Source: Ficedula albicollis
Lineage: Eukaryota > Chordata > Aves > Passeriformes > Muscicapidae
Assembly: GCF_000247815.1 (NCBI RefSeq)
Contig: NW_004775925.1
Span: forward strand, 719,805-783,804
Direction: 5' to 3'
Length of the DNA: 64,000 nt
Shown here in pieces: positions 30,916-42,739 of the stretch. Made by a program: the position numbers and the translations under genes. The notes beneath the pieces were generated by a model. That model was given only the letters and a program-made list of their open reading frames with translations. It was not told the DNA's origin and did no database searches. How positions within the stretch are numbered: position 1 is the first letter of the stretch; the number at the start of each line of letters is the position of its first letter.

Positions 30916-32230
30916 TTGAGCAGAGAAAAGGAGAACAGGAGGAAAGGAGAAAAGAAGCAAAGGAGGAAAGGAGCAAAGGAGGAAAGAAGAAAGGGAGGAA
31001 AGGAGGAAAGGAGGAAAGGAGAAAAGGAGCAAAGGAGGAAAGGAGCAAAGGAGGAAAGAAGAAAGGGAGGAAAGGAGGAAAGGAGGAAAGGAGAAAAGGA
31101 GCAAAGGAGGAAAGGAGCAAAGGAGGAAAGAAGAAAGGGAGGAAAGGAGGAAAGGAGGAAAGGAGAAAAGGAGCAAAGGAGGAAAGGAGCAAAGGAGGAA
31201 AGAAGAAAGGGAGGAAAGGAGGAAAGGAGGAAAGGAGAAAAGGAGCAAAGGAGGAAAGGAGCAAAGGAGGAAAGAAGAAAGGGAGGAAAGGAGGAAAGGA
31301 GGAAAGGAGAAAAGGAGCAAAGGAGGAAAGGAGCAAAGGAGGAAAGAAGAAAGGGAGGAAAGGAGGAAAGGAGGAAAGGAGAAAAGGAGCAAAGGAGGAA
31401 AGGAGCAAAGGAGGAAAGAAGAAAGGGAGGAAAGGAGGAAAGGAGGAAAGGAGAAAAGGAGCAAAGGAGGAAAGGAGCAAAGGAGGAAAGAAGAAAGGGA
31501 GGAAAGGAGGAAAGGAGGAAAGGAGAAAAGGAGCAAAGGAGGAAAGGAGCAAAGGAGGAAAGAAGAAAGGGAGGAAAGGAGGAAAGGAGGAAAGGAGAAA
31601 AGGAGCAAAGGAGGAAAGGAGCAAAGGAGGAAAGAAGAAAGGGAGGAAAGGAGGAAAGGAGGAAAGGAGAAAAGGAGCAAAGGAGGAAAGGAGCAAAGGA
31701 GGAAAGAAGAAAGGGAGGAAAGGAGGAAAGGAGGAAAGGAGAAAAGGAGCAAAGGAGGAAAGGAGCAAAGGAGGAAAGAAGAAAGGGAGGAAAGGAGGAA
31801 AGGAGGAAAGGAGAAAAGGAGCAAAGGAGGAAAGGAGCAAAGGAGGAAAGAAGAAAGGGAGGAAAGGAGGAAAGGAGGAAAGGAGAAAAGGAGCAAAGGA
31901 GGAAAGGAGCAAAGGAGGAAAGAAGAAAGGGAGGAAAGGAGGAAAGGAGGAAAGGAGAAAAGGAGCAAAGGAGGAAAGGAGCAAAGGAGGAAAGAAGAAA
32001 GGGAGGAAAGGAGGAAAGGAGGAAAGGAGAAAAGGAGCAAAGGAGGAAAGGAGCAAAGGAGGAAAGAAGAAAGGGAGGAAAGGAGGAAAGGAGGAAAGGA
32101 GAAAAGGAGCAAAGGAGGAAAGGAGGAAAGGAGAAAGAGAGGAAAGGAGCAAAGGAGAAAAGAAGGAAAGGAGAAAATGAGGAAAGGAGGAAAGGAGAAA
32201 ATGAGGAAAGGAGCAAGGGAGGAAAGGAGC
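30916..32230 (+). repeat. 72-bp polypurine higher-order array
   Basis: About 1.3 kb with almost only A, G and sparse C on this strand, built from GGAAAGGA-type words arranged in a 72-bp higher-order unit (the same line recurs every 360 bp). The unit contains GGAGCAAAGGAGGAAAGAAG and GGGAGGAAAGGAGG. Because 72 is divisible by three, frames stay open and encode a Lys/Glu/Arg/Gly-rich repeat on + and a Ser/Phe/Pro/Leu repeat on -. Neither resembles a known protein. Long mirror-like purine tracts can form triplex H-DNA. Confidence 0.97.
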
Positions 32231-34310
32231 CCGTGTTTGTGGTGGCAGGAGGGGACAGAGCTCTGCTGTGGGTGCTCAGCACCAAACACTGCTGCAGTCA
32301 CTGCTGCCCCTGTCCCCAGCTTGGCCCTGCTCCCTGTTGCTCTGGAATTGCTCTGCATGGGCACCAGAGAGGTGCCACCAGCACCTGCTGTGGACTGAGA
32401 TCCACTGAAGGAGCTCCCAGGAAAGGCACACGAGGCTCTCCCAGTCTGTGGCAGAACTGGTGGGACTGGCCTGAGGCTGGGAAGTGTCTCAGAATCCCCA
32501 CAGCCTAACCTCAGCTTCCCAATGACCCTGTTTTCTTTGGATCAGGGCTTTCTCTTTGGTCTGAAAGCCTTCACAGCAGGGATCACCTCTCTCTCTGGTT
32601 TCAGCAGGGTGCCAGAGCAGCTGTGGCTGCCCTGCATCCCTGCAGATGCCCGGGCCAGGCTGGGCACAGGGGCTGGCTCTGCTGGGAGCTGTCCCTGCCC
32701 AGCCAGTGGCACTGGATGATATTTAAGGTCCCTTCCACCAAATCATTCCATGATTCTGTGCTTTAAAGAGAGGTGGTGATGTGGGGGGGAACTTCACTCA
32801 GTCCCAGAATGAAATGACAGAGAGGGAAGTGACTTGTCCAGGGCTGTGCCACCAGCTGGTTTCAGAAGTGGGAACACCCCTGAGGATCCCTGGTTGTTTT
32901 TGATGTTTATTAAGAGGCTGTCAGGCTTTTCAATGAGAAACTCAACCTCAGCCCTCACTATCTTGATGAGCTTTTCTGTGTTAACCAGCTGCCAAACACT
33001 TGATCAGGAAAGTGTCTCTGAGCTTAATAGAGTGAGAAAAAACCACACACTTCCACAGAAAGGCAGGGACTGAGCTCCCAGAGCAGACACTGGTGTAAGC
33101 CAGTGAGAGCCCTCCAGATACTGAGTGGGTAACATCCAGACATCCTCCTGCATTCATAAAACTGGGGTCAATAACACCATTATTGATGCTAACTATGGCA
33201 GCCCCATTTCCCAGAGTGTCAGCTGTAATAAAACAGCTCCCCAAATGTCAGGCTGAGCATAAAGGATATTAGGAGCCTAATGGAGCACATTCATACTTCT
33301 AATTGAGAGTAAAATATCATCAAACAACCGAATACTTTGACAGGGTTGTTTAATAATTAGGCCAGGATGCAAGAGAGAGAGAGTTCAGCTGGCTGCTGAA
33401 AATGAGGCAGGGCTTATGATGAGGGGAATAAAGGCAGCCTTTTACAGAAGCAATTTGAGAGGAAATATTGCTGAAGAGAGCTGTAAAAAATGCCATGGCC
33501 GTGGTCTCAGCCTGCACAGTCTGGGGAGGGGAGTGCAGGGCTCAGGCTGCCCAGGGAGCTGAGGGCCAGAGCTGCATCTTGGTCAATAAGCTGAGTTTAA
33601 AGAGCACCTTGGTCGTGTTTGCTTCCATTTGGATTCTTACATCAAAGACCTCATTTATCCTCTCCTCCAAGCAAAGGCTACAAGAGGCAGAGCTGCTTTT
33701 CTACCTGAGCAGTAAAAACAATCCATAGGCTTTGAGCTGGAACATGAAACACATCTCTGTGACCCTGCTTGGACTCTGGAGTCTCTGGAGATCCTCCCTG
33801 TCCCTTGAGGACTGAACTGCTCCAGGGGACTCCATCCCTGAAGTGCAGGGAGATGTTTGGCACTGCAGGGATGGGAAGTTGTCTTGTCATGCATGGGGAC
33901 ACAGCACTTGGAACACCTGCTCTCACCCAAATTCCTCCTGTTCCCTCAGTTAGAAACAATTTTCCTCTTCACTTGGTGACCCAAACTGTTGCCTCAATTA
34001 GTTGCTCAGTGTTGATTAAACAAGTTCCTGTAGATGGTTGGGAAGGAGTCTGTGGGGATCTGAGCACTAATGGAATGCACAATATTAACTGAAATCAATA
34101 GGATTAATGGGTTAATTCCATGCTGATACCTAGTGCTGGAGGAGAAGTTAGGCTAATGAAAATGCCTGTATTCCCCAAACTATTCCATTTGTATCAGATG
34201 ATTCATCCAGCACTGCTTCTTTCCAACATTACTGAGATTAAAAGCGCATTTACCAAATGTCCATGACCAAGGCACAGGCTCTGCCTCACCGGCTCTCTGG
34301 GCTGTCCAGG
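32231..34310. other. Unique noncoding sequence
   Basis: Contains a CR1 end (32,695-32,765) and an AT-rich, low-CpG block at 33,230-33,480 that looks like a conserved noncoding element. No coding exon is recognised. Confidence 0.5.
32695..32765 (+). mobile_element. CR1 LINE 3'-end fragment
   Basis: TTTAAGGTCCCTTCCACCAA, then ATCATTCCATGATTCTGTG, is the CR1 terminus in sense orientation, ending in its ATTCTGTG-type tail. Confidence 0.65.
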
Positions 34311-34965
34311 ACACGAGGTGTGTGTGCGTTGTCACCTGGGCATGAGGTGTACGTGCAGTGTCACCTGGGCAGGTGTGTGTGCGTTGTCACCTGGGCACGA
34401 GGTGTATGTGCAGTGTCACCTGGGCATGAGGTGTGTCTGCAGTGTCACCTGGGCAGGAGGTGTATGTGCAGTGTCACCTGCACACGAGGTGACTCTGCAG
34501 TGTCACCTGGGCACAAGGTGTCTGCAGTGTCACCTGCACACAAGGTGTGTCTACAGTGTCACCTGGGCAGCAGGTGTATGTGCAGTGTCACCCATGCACA
34601 AGGTGTCTGCAGTGTCACCTGGGCAGGAGGTGTGTCTGCAGTGTCACTTGGGCACGAGATGTCTCTCATTGTCCCCTGGACACAAGGTGACTCTGCAGTG
34701 TCACCTGTGCACAAGGTGTCTGCAGTGTCACCTGGGCAGGAGGTGTGTCTCATTGTCTCCTGGGCACGAGGTGTCTCTGCATTGTCACCTGCACACGAGG
34801 TAAGTGTGCAGTGTCACCCGGACATGTGGTGTCTTTCATTGTCACCTGGGCACGAGTTGTCTCTCATTGTCACCTGAGGTGTCCCTGCAGTGTCACCTGG
34901 GCAGGAGGTGTCTTTCATTGTCACCTGGACACAAGGTGTCTCTCATTGTCCCCTGGGCACAGCAC
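34311..34965 (+). repeat. Degenerate 28-33-bp minisatellite (about 22 copies)
   Basis: Irregular tandem units sharing GTGTCACCTGGGCA and GAGGTGT, with variable lengths and several interleaved subtypes (CTCATTGTCACC and CAGTGTCACCTGCACAC). It is older and more diverged than the homogeneous arrays. Confidence 0.9.
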
Positions 34966-36955
34966 AGACCCTGCCTCTATTTCTGAGCCCCCGTGGTGAC
35001 CCCACCTGCACCCAGGTGTCCTCGTGGTGGCACCAGGAGGAGTCTGGGCTGCAGAGGGTGAGTCTCCTGTAAATGGTTCTGTAAAGGTGCCCCAAGGCAA
35101 GGGGTGGGACAGACACACCCATCACACAATTTTCTGCTGCTCCCCGTGGACTGGGGGAGCTGCTCTGCTCCCAGAGTGGCTGAGGTCCTGCAGAGCTCAG
35201 AGCAGTTGGGTTGTCATGCTCCATTTGGTACAGTCCTGTAAGTGGCAAATGAAAACCCAGCATTTGGATTTTCATTTCCTCCACTTCTGATTGTCACCAC
35301 GAAGAGGAGATCACTGAGAATTAGGAAGAATTTCTTCACAGAAAGGGTGCCCAGGCACTGGAAGGCGTGTCCAGGAGGATTGGAGTGCCCATCCCTGGAG
35401 GTGGCACTCGGGGCTCTGGGCTGGGACAAGGGGATCAGTCCCAGGTTGGACTGGATGGTCTGGGGACTCTGTCCCAGCCTGAGTGACCCTGTGATTCTGG
35501 GATTCAGAGCAGAAACTCTGCAGCAAGCACTGGCAGGGCCAGGGCCTCCCCAGGACACGTCTGTGTGTCCAGAAGAGGAAGCAGAGCTGCCCAGTCACAC
35601 CAGCTCACAAAACCTGCCTTTGATTCCACACTGTTACACACCACTGGCTTCACTGCAGAACTGGCACCATCAAAAATGACATCAAAGCCTGTTCCTTGGG
35701 CACTAGAGGCAGCTGTGATGTCAGCAAACAGCCAGAGTCACCAGACTAAGCTCTGTGGAATTTTTGTGGTTTGAAAGTGTGTGACTGTGATTAAAACCTT
35801 GTCCTTACATTAATTCATATTTCACAGGCCTTTTTTCGGATGTTTCATGTTGTGAGTCTGCTGGGGAAATTCCAGCTGCACGTTCTGGATTCATGATCTC
35901 TGATTCTGTCATCTATTCATTCTCCTATCCCCTGGCTACTCAATCACACAAAAGGAGCAGCAGTGTGGCTTTCCCCCAGGCTGGTGTAAATCAGTGTAAC
36001 ATCAGCACAGTCTGAGTCAGCCCTGTCTGCACTCAGCTGTGCCAGCTGCTAATCCCATGGAATTGGGGGTTTCTCTGGAGAATGGCATTGCAGCCAGCTG
36101 GGAATGTGCAGCACAAGTGCAGTACAAAACTCCCAGCTAACAGAAGCAGACTGGAGAGGGGATGCCTGGAGGGGTGGGTGGGTAGGGATGGTGCTGGTCC
36201 ATGACCCAGAGCCAATGCACAATGGAGTTTGTGCCCAGCATCACTGCCAAGGCAGCTGTGGTTCAGTTCTGGCCCTGAACATCAGCCCAGACTTGCAGCA
36301 CGTGTAGGAGGCTTGAGGATGCTTGCTGAACTCAGGGGAACTTCTCAGGTCAGAGTTCAGCCCACCTCAACTGTGTTTCCATGAGATCTGTCTCTGAAAA
36401 TGTCCCATGAGGGCAGAAAGAAAACTGGGGTTGGGTGCAGCATGAAATAAGCACTTGAGAGGGGATGTGGCCATCAGTGGTACAGGGCACCTTGAGAGGG
36501 GATTCAGCTCCAGAAAACACAGGCTGAGATGATCCAAACCTCTCCAGGATTTAGGAACTTCTTCCTTATTCGATCACCCAGTTCTGAGCTGGGTTCTTGC
36601 TCAGCACTGGAGGCTCCCTGTGTCCCGTGGGCACCGAGTGCATCAGTGGCACTGCACGCTGACAGCTGTTCCAGATGTGCAAATGCCCCGGCCAGCTGTG
36701 CCAGCCATGCACAGGCACCACTGCTCTGTGCCTGGTCCCAGCTCTGCAGCTCCAGTTCACTCCAAAACCAGCAGAAATAAACACCCAGGGTCTCCAAGCT
36801 GAGTGCCAGCATCTCCAAACTCAACTCCCAGCTGGAGAAGCCAAGGCAGGAAATGATTGAGGGACTTCAATCCCATTGCCAGCAGCTGGGCCAGAAGCCC
36901 TCACCTGAGGGGCATCCCACGAGGCACACATCCAAACCAGTCTGGGAGAGCCAAA
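34966..36955. other. Unique noncoding sequence
   Basis: Contains one longer CR1 fragment (35,290-35,515); the rest is single-copy. No supported gene. Confidence 0.5.
35290..35515 (+). mobile_element. CR1 LINE 3' region
   Basis: AGGAAGAATTTCTTCACAGA, AAGGGTGCCCAGGCACTGGA and GGTTGGACTGGATGGTCTGG appear in the order found in CR1 3' ends, finishing in GTGATTCTGGGATTC. About 220 bp survive. Confidence 0.75.
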
Positions 36956-37682
36956 CCAGGTCAGTGCTCAAGGACACATCCCAAACCAGGCTCAGTGCTC
37001 AGGGACACATCCCAAACCAGGCTCAGTGCTCAGGGATCCATCCCAAACCAGGCTCAGTGCTCAGGGATACATCCCAAACCAGGCTGGGGGTGCTCAGGGA
37101 CACATCCCAAACCAGGCTCAGTGCTCAGGGATCCATCCTAAACCAAGCTCAGTGCTCAGGGACACATCCCCAACCAGGCTCAGTGCTCAGGGACACATCC
37201 CAAACCAGGCTCAGTGCTCAGGGATCCATCCCAAACCAGGCTCAGTGCTCAGGGATCCATCCCAAACCAGGCTCAGTGCTCAGGGATCCATCCCAAACCA
37301 GGCTCAGTGCTCAGGGATCCATCCCAAACCAGGCTCAGTGCTCAGGGATCCATCCCAAACCAGGCTCAGTGCTCAGGGATCCATCCCAAACCAGGCTCAG
37401 TGCTCAGGGATCCATCCCAAACCAGGCTCAGTGCTCAGGGATCCATCCCAAACCAGGCTCAGTGCTCAGGGATCCATCCCAAACCAGGCTCAGTGCTCAG
37501 GGATCCATCCCAAACCAGGCTCAGTGCTCAGGGATCCATCCTAAACCAAGCTCAGTGCTCAGGGACACATCCCCAACCAGGCTCAGTGCTCAGGGACACA
37601 TCCCAAACCAGGCTGGGAGTGCTCAGTGACACACCCCAAACTAGGCTCAGTGCTCAGTGACACATCCCAAACCAGGCTATGG
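36956..37682 (+). repeat. 31-bp minisatellite (about 23 copies)
   Basis: Unit GGCTCAGTGCTCAGGGATCC followed by ATCCCAAACCA. A homogeneous core at about 37,195-37,530 is flanked by edge units carrying GGACACATCCC. A CTAAACCAAGC variant unit and the GACACATCCCC unit after it occur near both edges (about 37,138 and 37,540), as if the core expanded between duplicated edge blocks. Confidence 0.96.
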
Positions 37683-38879
37683 GTCCTCCCCTGGCATGGG
37701 TCACTGCTGGTCCCAGGTGCTCTCAGGTGCAGAGAATTCAGGAATGAGGAGTTCAGCAAGGCAGGATGAGATGCTGTGCTGCTCTCTGAGACACACTGAA
37801 AGCTTGGGAAGTGCTTAGTGTTTATTTGGTGTTTATTGTGGAAATCCTGAGGACAGTGGGAGGTCAGCACAGGCACATTCCACCTCTCTATCTTGTGGGG
37901 CAGGATGCTCTGATATTGTCAGAGAGGGTTAAGGTAGGGAAGCTGGGCAGGCATATGACAGCAGTGACAGATCCAAGGCTGTCTGTGCAATGTAATTCCT
38001 TTCCCCCAGTGCATTTCCTTTCTGATATGGTCTTTAACTGCATGATTAAAAATATTGATACTCTTCCTGAACAAGTTAAAAATCTGTAGTGTGGAGGTAT
38101 TGAATAACTGGAGACACAAATCTCGTCTTTGGTAGACAAGGAGGCAGGTGCTGTGAGCTGAATGCAGCTCTGGGTTTCCAGCGTGGAGGATGAACAATCC
38201 CTCATGCCACAGTGGTGATATTTCAGCTGACAGAGGAGTTAGGGGCCTGGCAGGCAGGCAGTGCTGATGATTTGCTGAGATGTTGTGTGCAGCACTCAAA
38301 CCCTTCACGGGCACACAGATGAAAACTCCGCACTGGAGCAAAGCAGCAGGGCTGAGAGGGTGTCAGAAAACCTGGGGATGGGCACCCACCCCATGCCTGG
38401 GAGGAGAGACTGAGCCACTGGGACAGTGGATTAAAGGACTACAGAAATCATCTGTAATTCTGCAAAAACCTCCCACAGACAGAGATTTTAAGCAGTGAGG
38501 CTGTTGCAGAGGGAAGATGAGTGACTCTGCTCTCACAGGGTTTCCAAGAATTTAATCCTCACAGGAAAGCAGCACAAAGAGCTGGGGGGAGAATTTGGGC
38601 CAGTTACAGCCAAAGGAGCCAAAGAAAGCAGGTTTTGGCAAGAGGGGTGATCACCATTGGAACAAACCTCCCGGGATGGTAACAGACTCCTTTCTCTCCC
38701 GAGCTTTTCCTGTCAGGGACAGCTCTCCTGTGTAGAGGAAGCTCGAGCCAAAGCCGGTGGCCGGGCATTGTCACCGTGAGTGGGCACCGTCCCTGGGCTC
38801 AGCGAGGGACTCAGCTCTGCCCTGAGCCCACCCAGAGCCTTGGGTGCTGCAGAGCCTGGGCAGGGCAGGATGAGCACTG
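37683..38879. other. Unique noncoding sequence
   Basis: Single-copy mixed-composition DNA. No coding exon or mobile element is recognised. Confidence 0.5.
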
Positions 38880-39085
38880 CCACTGCAGCCCAGGGCCTGC
38901 CAGGGACAGGGGACAGGTCCTGACAGGGACAGGGCGGGACAGGGACAGGGCCTGCCAGGGACAGGGGACAGGGCGTGACAGGGGATCAGGTCCTGCGGGG
39001 CACAGCTCCTGCCAGGGGATCAGGTCCTGTCAGGGAGGATCAGCTCCTGCCAGGGGGACAGGTCCTGCCAGGGCTCCAGACCTTT
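38880..39085 (+). repeat. Degenerate GGGACAGG-type repeat
   Basis: Irregular copies of CCTGCCAGGGACAGGG and GGTCCTGACAGGGACAGGG words, with no strict period. Confidence 0.75.
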
Positions 39086-39474
39086 CCCTCTTCCACCCAT
39101 GGGTGGTTTTGGCTCCACATACTCTGACCTGGACTCTGCTCTAGACACATTAGCTATGTTCTGGTGAGTGTCCAGCCTCTGTTCATCCTTCATTCCCACA
39201 ATCCCTATGTCCACCCCAATTTGTAGCCTCTCCCTGACCTTGTTTCCTCCATAACTAACACCTGCTAGTAATACAGCACCAGACCACACAAGGCTGCACT
39301 CACAGCACCATCCAAACAGGGCCCAGGTGCTGCAGCTCCAGCCCTGTGCTCCTCTGGGGCCCCACAGCTCTCCATGGGTGGGTCTGGACACACACAGCCT
39401 CCTGCCCTTCCCTCCTGGCTCTCCTCCCTGCCTCGTGGCTTTTGTCTTTTCAAATGGGTGTAGCAATCTTTGGT
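39086..39474. other. Unique noncoding sequence
   Basis: Single-copy sequence, pyrimidine-rich toward its right end. No gene is recognised. Confidence 0.5.
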
Positions 39475-39755
39475 GCCCAGGGCCAGAACCAGAGAATGGT
39501 GGAGCTGGGCCAGGGCAGGGTCAGGCTGGATTTTGGGAATTTTGGAAAGGTTCTTCCCCCTGAGGGTGCTGGCACTGCCCAGGTTCCCCAGGAATGGGCA
39601 CAGCCCCACAGAACTCCAGGAGAGTTTGGACAGCGCTGCCAGGGATGGACAGGGGGGATTTTGGGGAGTCTGGGCAGGGCCTGGGGCTGGATGGATGATC
39701 CTGAGGGTCCCTTTCAAATCAGGGTATTCTGTGAGTCTGTGATCTTCTTTTAACC
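39475..39755 (+). mobile_element. CR1 LINE 3' region
   Basis: About 280 bp in sense orientation: CAGAGAATGGTGGAGCTGGG, TTTGGAAAGGTTCTTCCCCC, GAGAGTTTGGACAGCGCTGC, then GAGGGTCCCTTTCAAATC and the tail ATTCTGTGAGTCTGTGAT. Confidence 0.75.
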
Positions 39756-39778
39756 AGGGCACTGCAGTCACTGTCTTG

Positions 39779-40000
39779 TTTGCTGATTCCCAGAATCCCA
39801 GAATCCCAGAATCACAAATCCCAGAATCCCAGAATCACAAAATCCCAGAATCACAAATCCCAGAATCCCAGAATCCCAAATCCCAGAATCACAAATCCCA
39901 GAATTCCAGAATCACAAATCCCAGAATCACAAATCCCAGAATCCCAGGATATTCTGAGTTAGAGGGAACCTTCCAGCCCTGTCCTGCATCAGAACCTTTC
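39779..40000 (-). repeat. Expanded CR1-tail repeat plus CR1 end
   Basis: From about 39,787 to 39,950 the sequence is irregular CCCAGAATC/ACAAAT units. It then runs into GATATTCTGAGTTAGAGGGA and ACCTTCCAGCC, which looks like an inverted CR1 3' end. The repeated word is close to the reverse complement of the short CR1 terminal repeat (ATTCTGTG type). The array therefore looks like an expanded CR1 tail, lying tail-to-tail with the CR1 at 39,475-39,755. Confidence 0.6.
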
Positions 40001-41496
40001 TGCAGAAATGCCAGTGTTGAGGGTGCCAGGGGAAATGCTGCAGCAGTTTAATTCTTCCTGGGCACTGGGATGGGGAGCAGCACCCAGCCTTTGCTGCACC
40101 CCCAGGGCTGTGGCTGGGAGGGGACAGGCAGCACAGGACCTGTCTGGAGCAGGGCTGCTGTCCCAGAGTCACTGCTCATGGGCTGGATGGAGGCAGGGGC
40201 TCCTCTCAGGTTTGTGTTTGCTCAGCACAAGGCTGGGAGCAGCTCCATGGGGAAAGGGTTGTTGAGATAACAAACACAGTCAGGGAGAGCTGTGGTTAGC
40301 TGGACTCTACAGACAGTTAGAACAAAAGCTGAACTTTATTACTTCTGGCTTTTCCAGTTGCCTCTGGTCTATTCAAACTTCATGACACTTCAAATTAAAT
40401 TGAACAGTGAGTTTCTCTAAATTGGGAAACTGAAGTCAACAGGGAACAGGGCAGAGAGACCAACAACACTTTTACCTACATTGATTAGATGATTTCCCTT
40501 TAAATGTGATTTCCCTTTAAAGGTTCTGTTGATTTAAGTGTCTGAAATTCACTGATGTGCAATAGAGTTTTTAATAGTACACATGTTCCTGGTAAATCTT
40601 CATAATCAATTTCCTTTATGCTCTTCTCTTGCATTTTCCATCATAATCATCTTTCCCCAGCTCTCCTCAGCAAGTAATTCTGAATTTCAGGCTTGTTTGC
40701 AACCTGCTGACCTCTCCCCGCCCCCAATATGGAACCTATGAATAATCATTGAAAGCGTGTCATAAATAATTGCATGTGAACTGCAGCCACTAATTAAATA
40801 TTAGGATTCTGCTCCTGTTTCTGGGTGAACTCCTGTTTTACAAGGCTAAAAGAAGCCTTCCAGCAAGTTACTAGACCTTTGTATGGCTCAAGTTGTCTTG
40901 GATTACAAGATAATTTCTTACAGCAAAATTCATGTTTGGTTATTTAAGCTGAGAACGAAAACAGATTTCCATGACAGAAACAGTGAGGACAGGAGGAGAA
41001 AGTTCAGCACAAAGGTTCAAACCTTGCTTAATAACTTATGATTATTTCATTTCCCTCCCTCCCCTGGGATCTCTGGGATGGGAGAACACGGAATTGCAGG
41101 TCCAGTTCAGGATGCTGCTCCTTCCCTGGTGTTTGGCAGGGCTGGCTCTGGTGTTTGGGCAGTGCTGCTGTGCTGAGGGGCAGAGCCTGTCCCACCCCCA
41201 GCCTCTCCCAGGCTGCCAGGCTCCAGGTGCCTGTCTGAATCCCTGGCACAGCTCAGGGCTCTTCTCTGGGCGCTGCAGTCCTGGCCTCTGCTGTGGCACA
41301 TGGACACCTGGCACCTGCATTTCACCATCGCCTCTCTCTGTTTCACTGCACCTTCAGCACCTGTTGCTGTGGGACCAGGATTGGGCTCCAAGGGCTCTGT
41401 CCCTCCAGTTTCATGTGCCAAGCCATGGCAGAGCTGCTGCCCTGCCCAAAGTTCTGTTCAATTGCTGCCCTGCCCAAAGCTCTGCTCAGCTGCTGC
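40001..41496. other. Unique noncoding sequence
   Basis: GC-rich to about 40,260, then AT-rich. The block at 40,720-40,960 has dense TAATTA, ATAAAT and ATTGCATG words suggestive of a conserved noncoding element. No coding exon is recognised. Confidence 0.5.
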
Positions 41497-41935
41497 TCCT
41501 GAGCAGGATTCCCTCAGGGCTGTGTCACAGCCCTGCTCCTGTCTCAGGTACCCTGGGCTGTGTCACACCTGCAGCCCTGCTCCTGAGCAGGATTCCCTTG
41601 GGGCTGTGTCACAGCCCTGCTCCTGTCTCAGGTACCCTGGGCTGTGTCACACCTGCAGCCCTGCTCCTGAGCAGGATTCCCTTGGGGCTGTGTCACAGCC
41701 CTGCTCCTGTCTCAGGTACCCTGGGCTGTGTCACACCTGCAGCCCTGCTCCTGAGCAGGATTCCCTTGGGGCTGTGTCACAGCCCTGCTCCTGTCTCAGG
41801 TACCCTGGGCTGTGTCACACCTGCAGCCCTGCTCCTGAGCAGGATTCCCTTGGGGCTGTGTCACAGCCCTGCTCCTGTCTCAGGTACCCTGGGCTGTGTC
41901 ACACCTGCAGCCCTGCCCCTGTCTCAGGTACCCTG
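41497..41935 (+). repeat. 84-bp minisatellite (about 5 copies)
   Basis: Unit of 84 bp with CTGCTCCTGAGCAGGATTCC, CTTGGGGCTGTGTCACAGCC and GGTACCCTGGGCTGTGTCAC. The palindromic CTGCTCCTGAGCAGG occurs once per unit, at about 41,494, 41,578, 41,662, 41,746 and 41,830. The array contains the breakpoint of the 2.6-kb duplication. Confidence 0.95.
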
Positions 41936-42074
41936 GAGCACCCCAAGGTGCATCAAACACCCACAGGTGGGCAGCTGGCTCCTCCAGTGATACAGAAACA
42001 AGGACACTCATCTCAGGGGAGGTAAACTAAGTGATTGCCAATCAATTAGCAATTATCAATTACAATTATCAGAG

Positions 42075-42190
42075 AGCCATGGAGTGGCTTGGGCTGGAAG
42101 AGACCTCCAAGCTCATCTCTCTCCACCCCTGCCATGGGCAGGGACACCTTCCTCTAAGCAGGCTGCTCCAAGCAGGCCTTGACTTCCTTT
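42075..42190 (-). mobile_element. CR1 LINE 3'-end fragment (copy A)
   Basis: GCCATGGAGTGGCTTGGGCT, GGAAGAGACCTCCAAGCTCA and CCACCCCTGCCATGGGCAGG match the inverted CR1 terminus. Confidence 0.75.
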
Positions 42191-42739
42191 CCTCTGTACC
42201 ACCCTTGTATGACAAATATTTTACTGTTTGCTTTACACTCTATACTTTAGATTTTATTTTTTAACACTCTGCCTTTGTTGTTCGTTATCTGCCCATTTCT
42301 GCCCAGAGCCTCAACTCAGCAGCCCTAGGGAAAACCGATTTATCATCCTGGTTTTGGAGCCACCCCAAGACATGACTCCTTCGTCTTCTCTCTTTCTCAT
42401 CATGTGTCCAGTTTTTCCTTATTCTGTGTCCTCCCCATTGGTTTTATGCATTTATGGCTCAGTTACCCAGCTGAAATATCTCCTTTGCTCTCTCTTTTAT
42501 GAGATGTATTAGAAAAGACTTGCCAAGGCTGTGTAGATCTGGCAAAGCAGCCTCTTGCTCACAGCACGGTGAATATTACACGAGGTGCAGACACAGGGCC
42601 TGCAGAACTCGCAGATGAACAGCTCTCACCCAGGTTTGGAGATTAAAGTATCAAAGAGCAGCAGCTCTGCTCTGACTGCCAGCAGCTGATGTTCTGGGCA
42701 AGGCAGAGACCTGGCATGAGAATCACTGCTGTGTGCGAG

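Noticed and set aside
30729..32508. Lys/Glu/Arg/Gly-rich 480-530-codon frames
   Set aside because: They are produced by a 72-bp purine repeat; all frames stay open and none resembles a known basic or coiled-coil protein.
41497..41935. Possible inverted-repeat hairpin or CRISPR-like array from CTGCTCCTGAGCAGG every 84 bp
   Set aside because: The spacing sequence is itself repeated, so it is an ordinary minisatellite whose unit contains a short palindrome.
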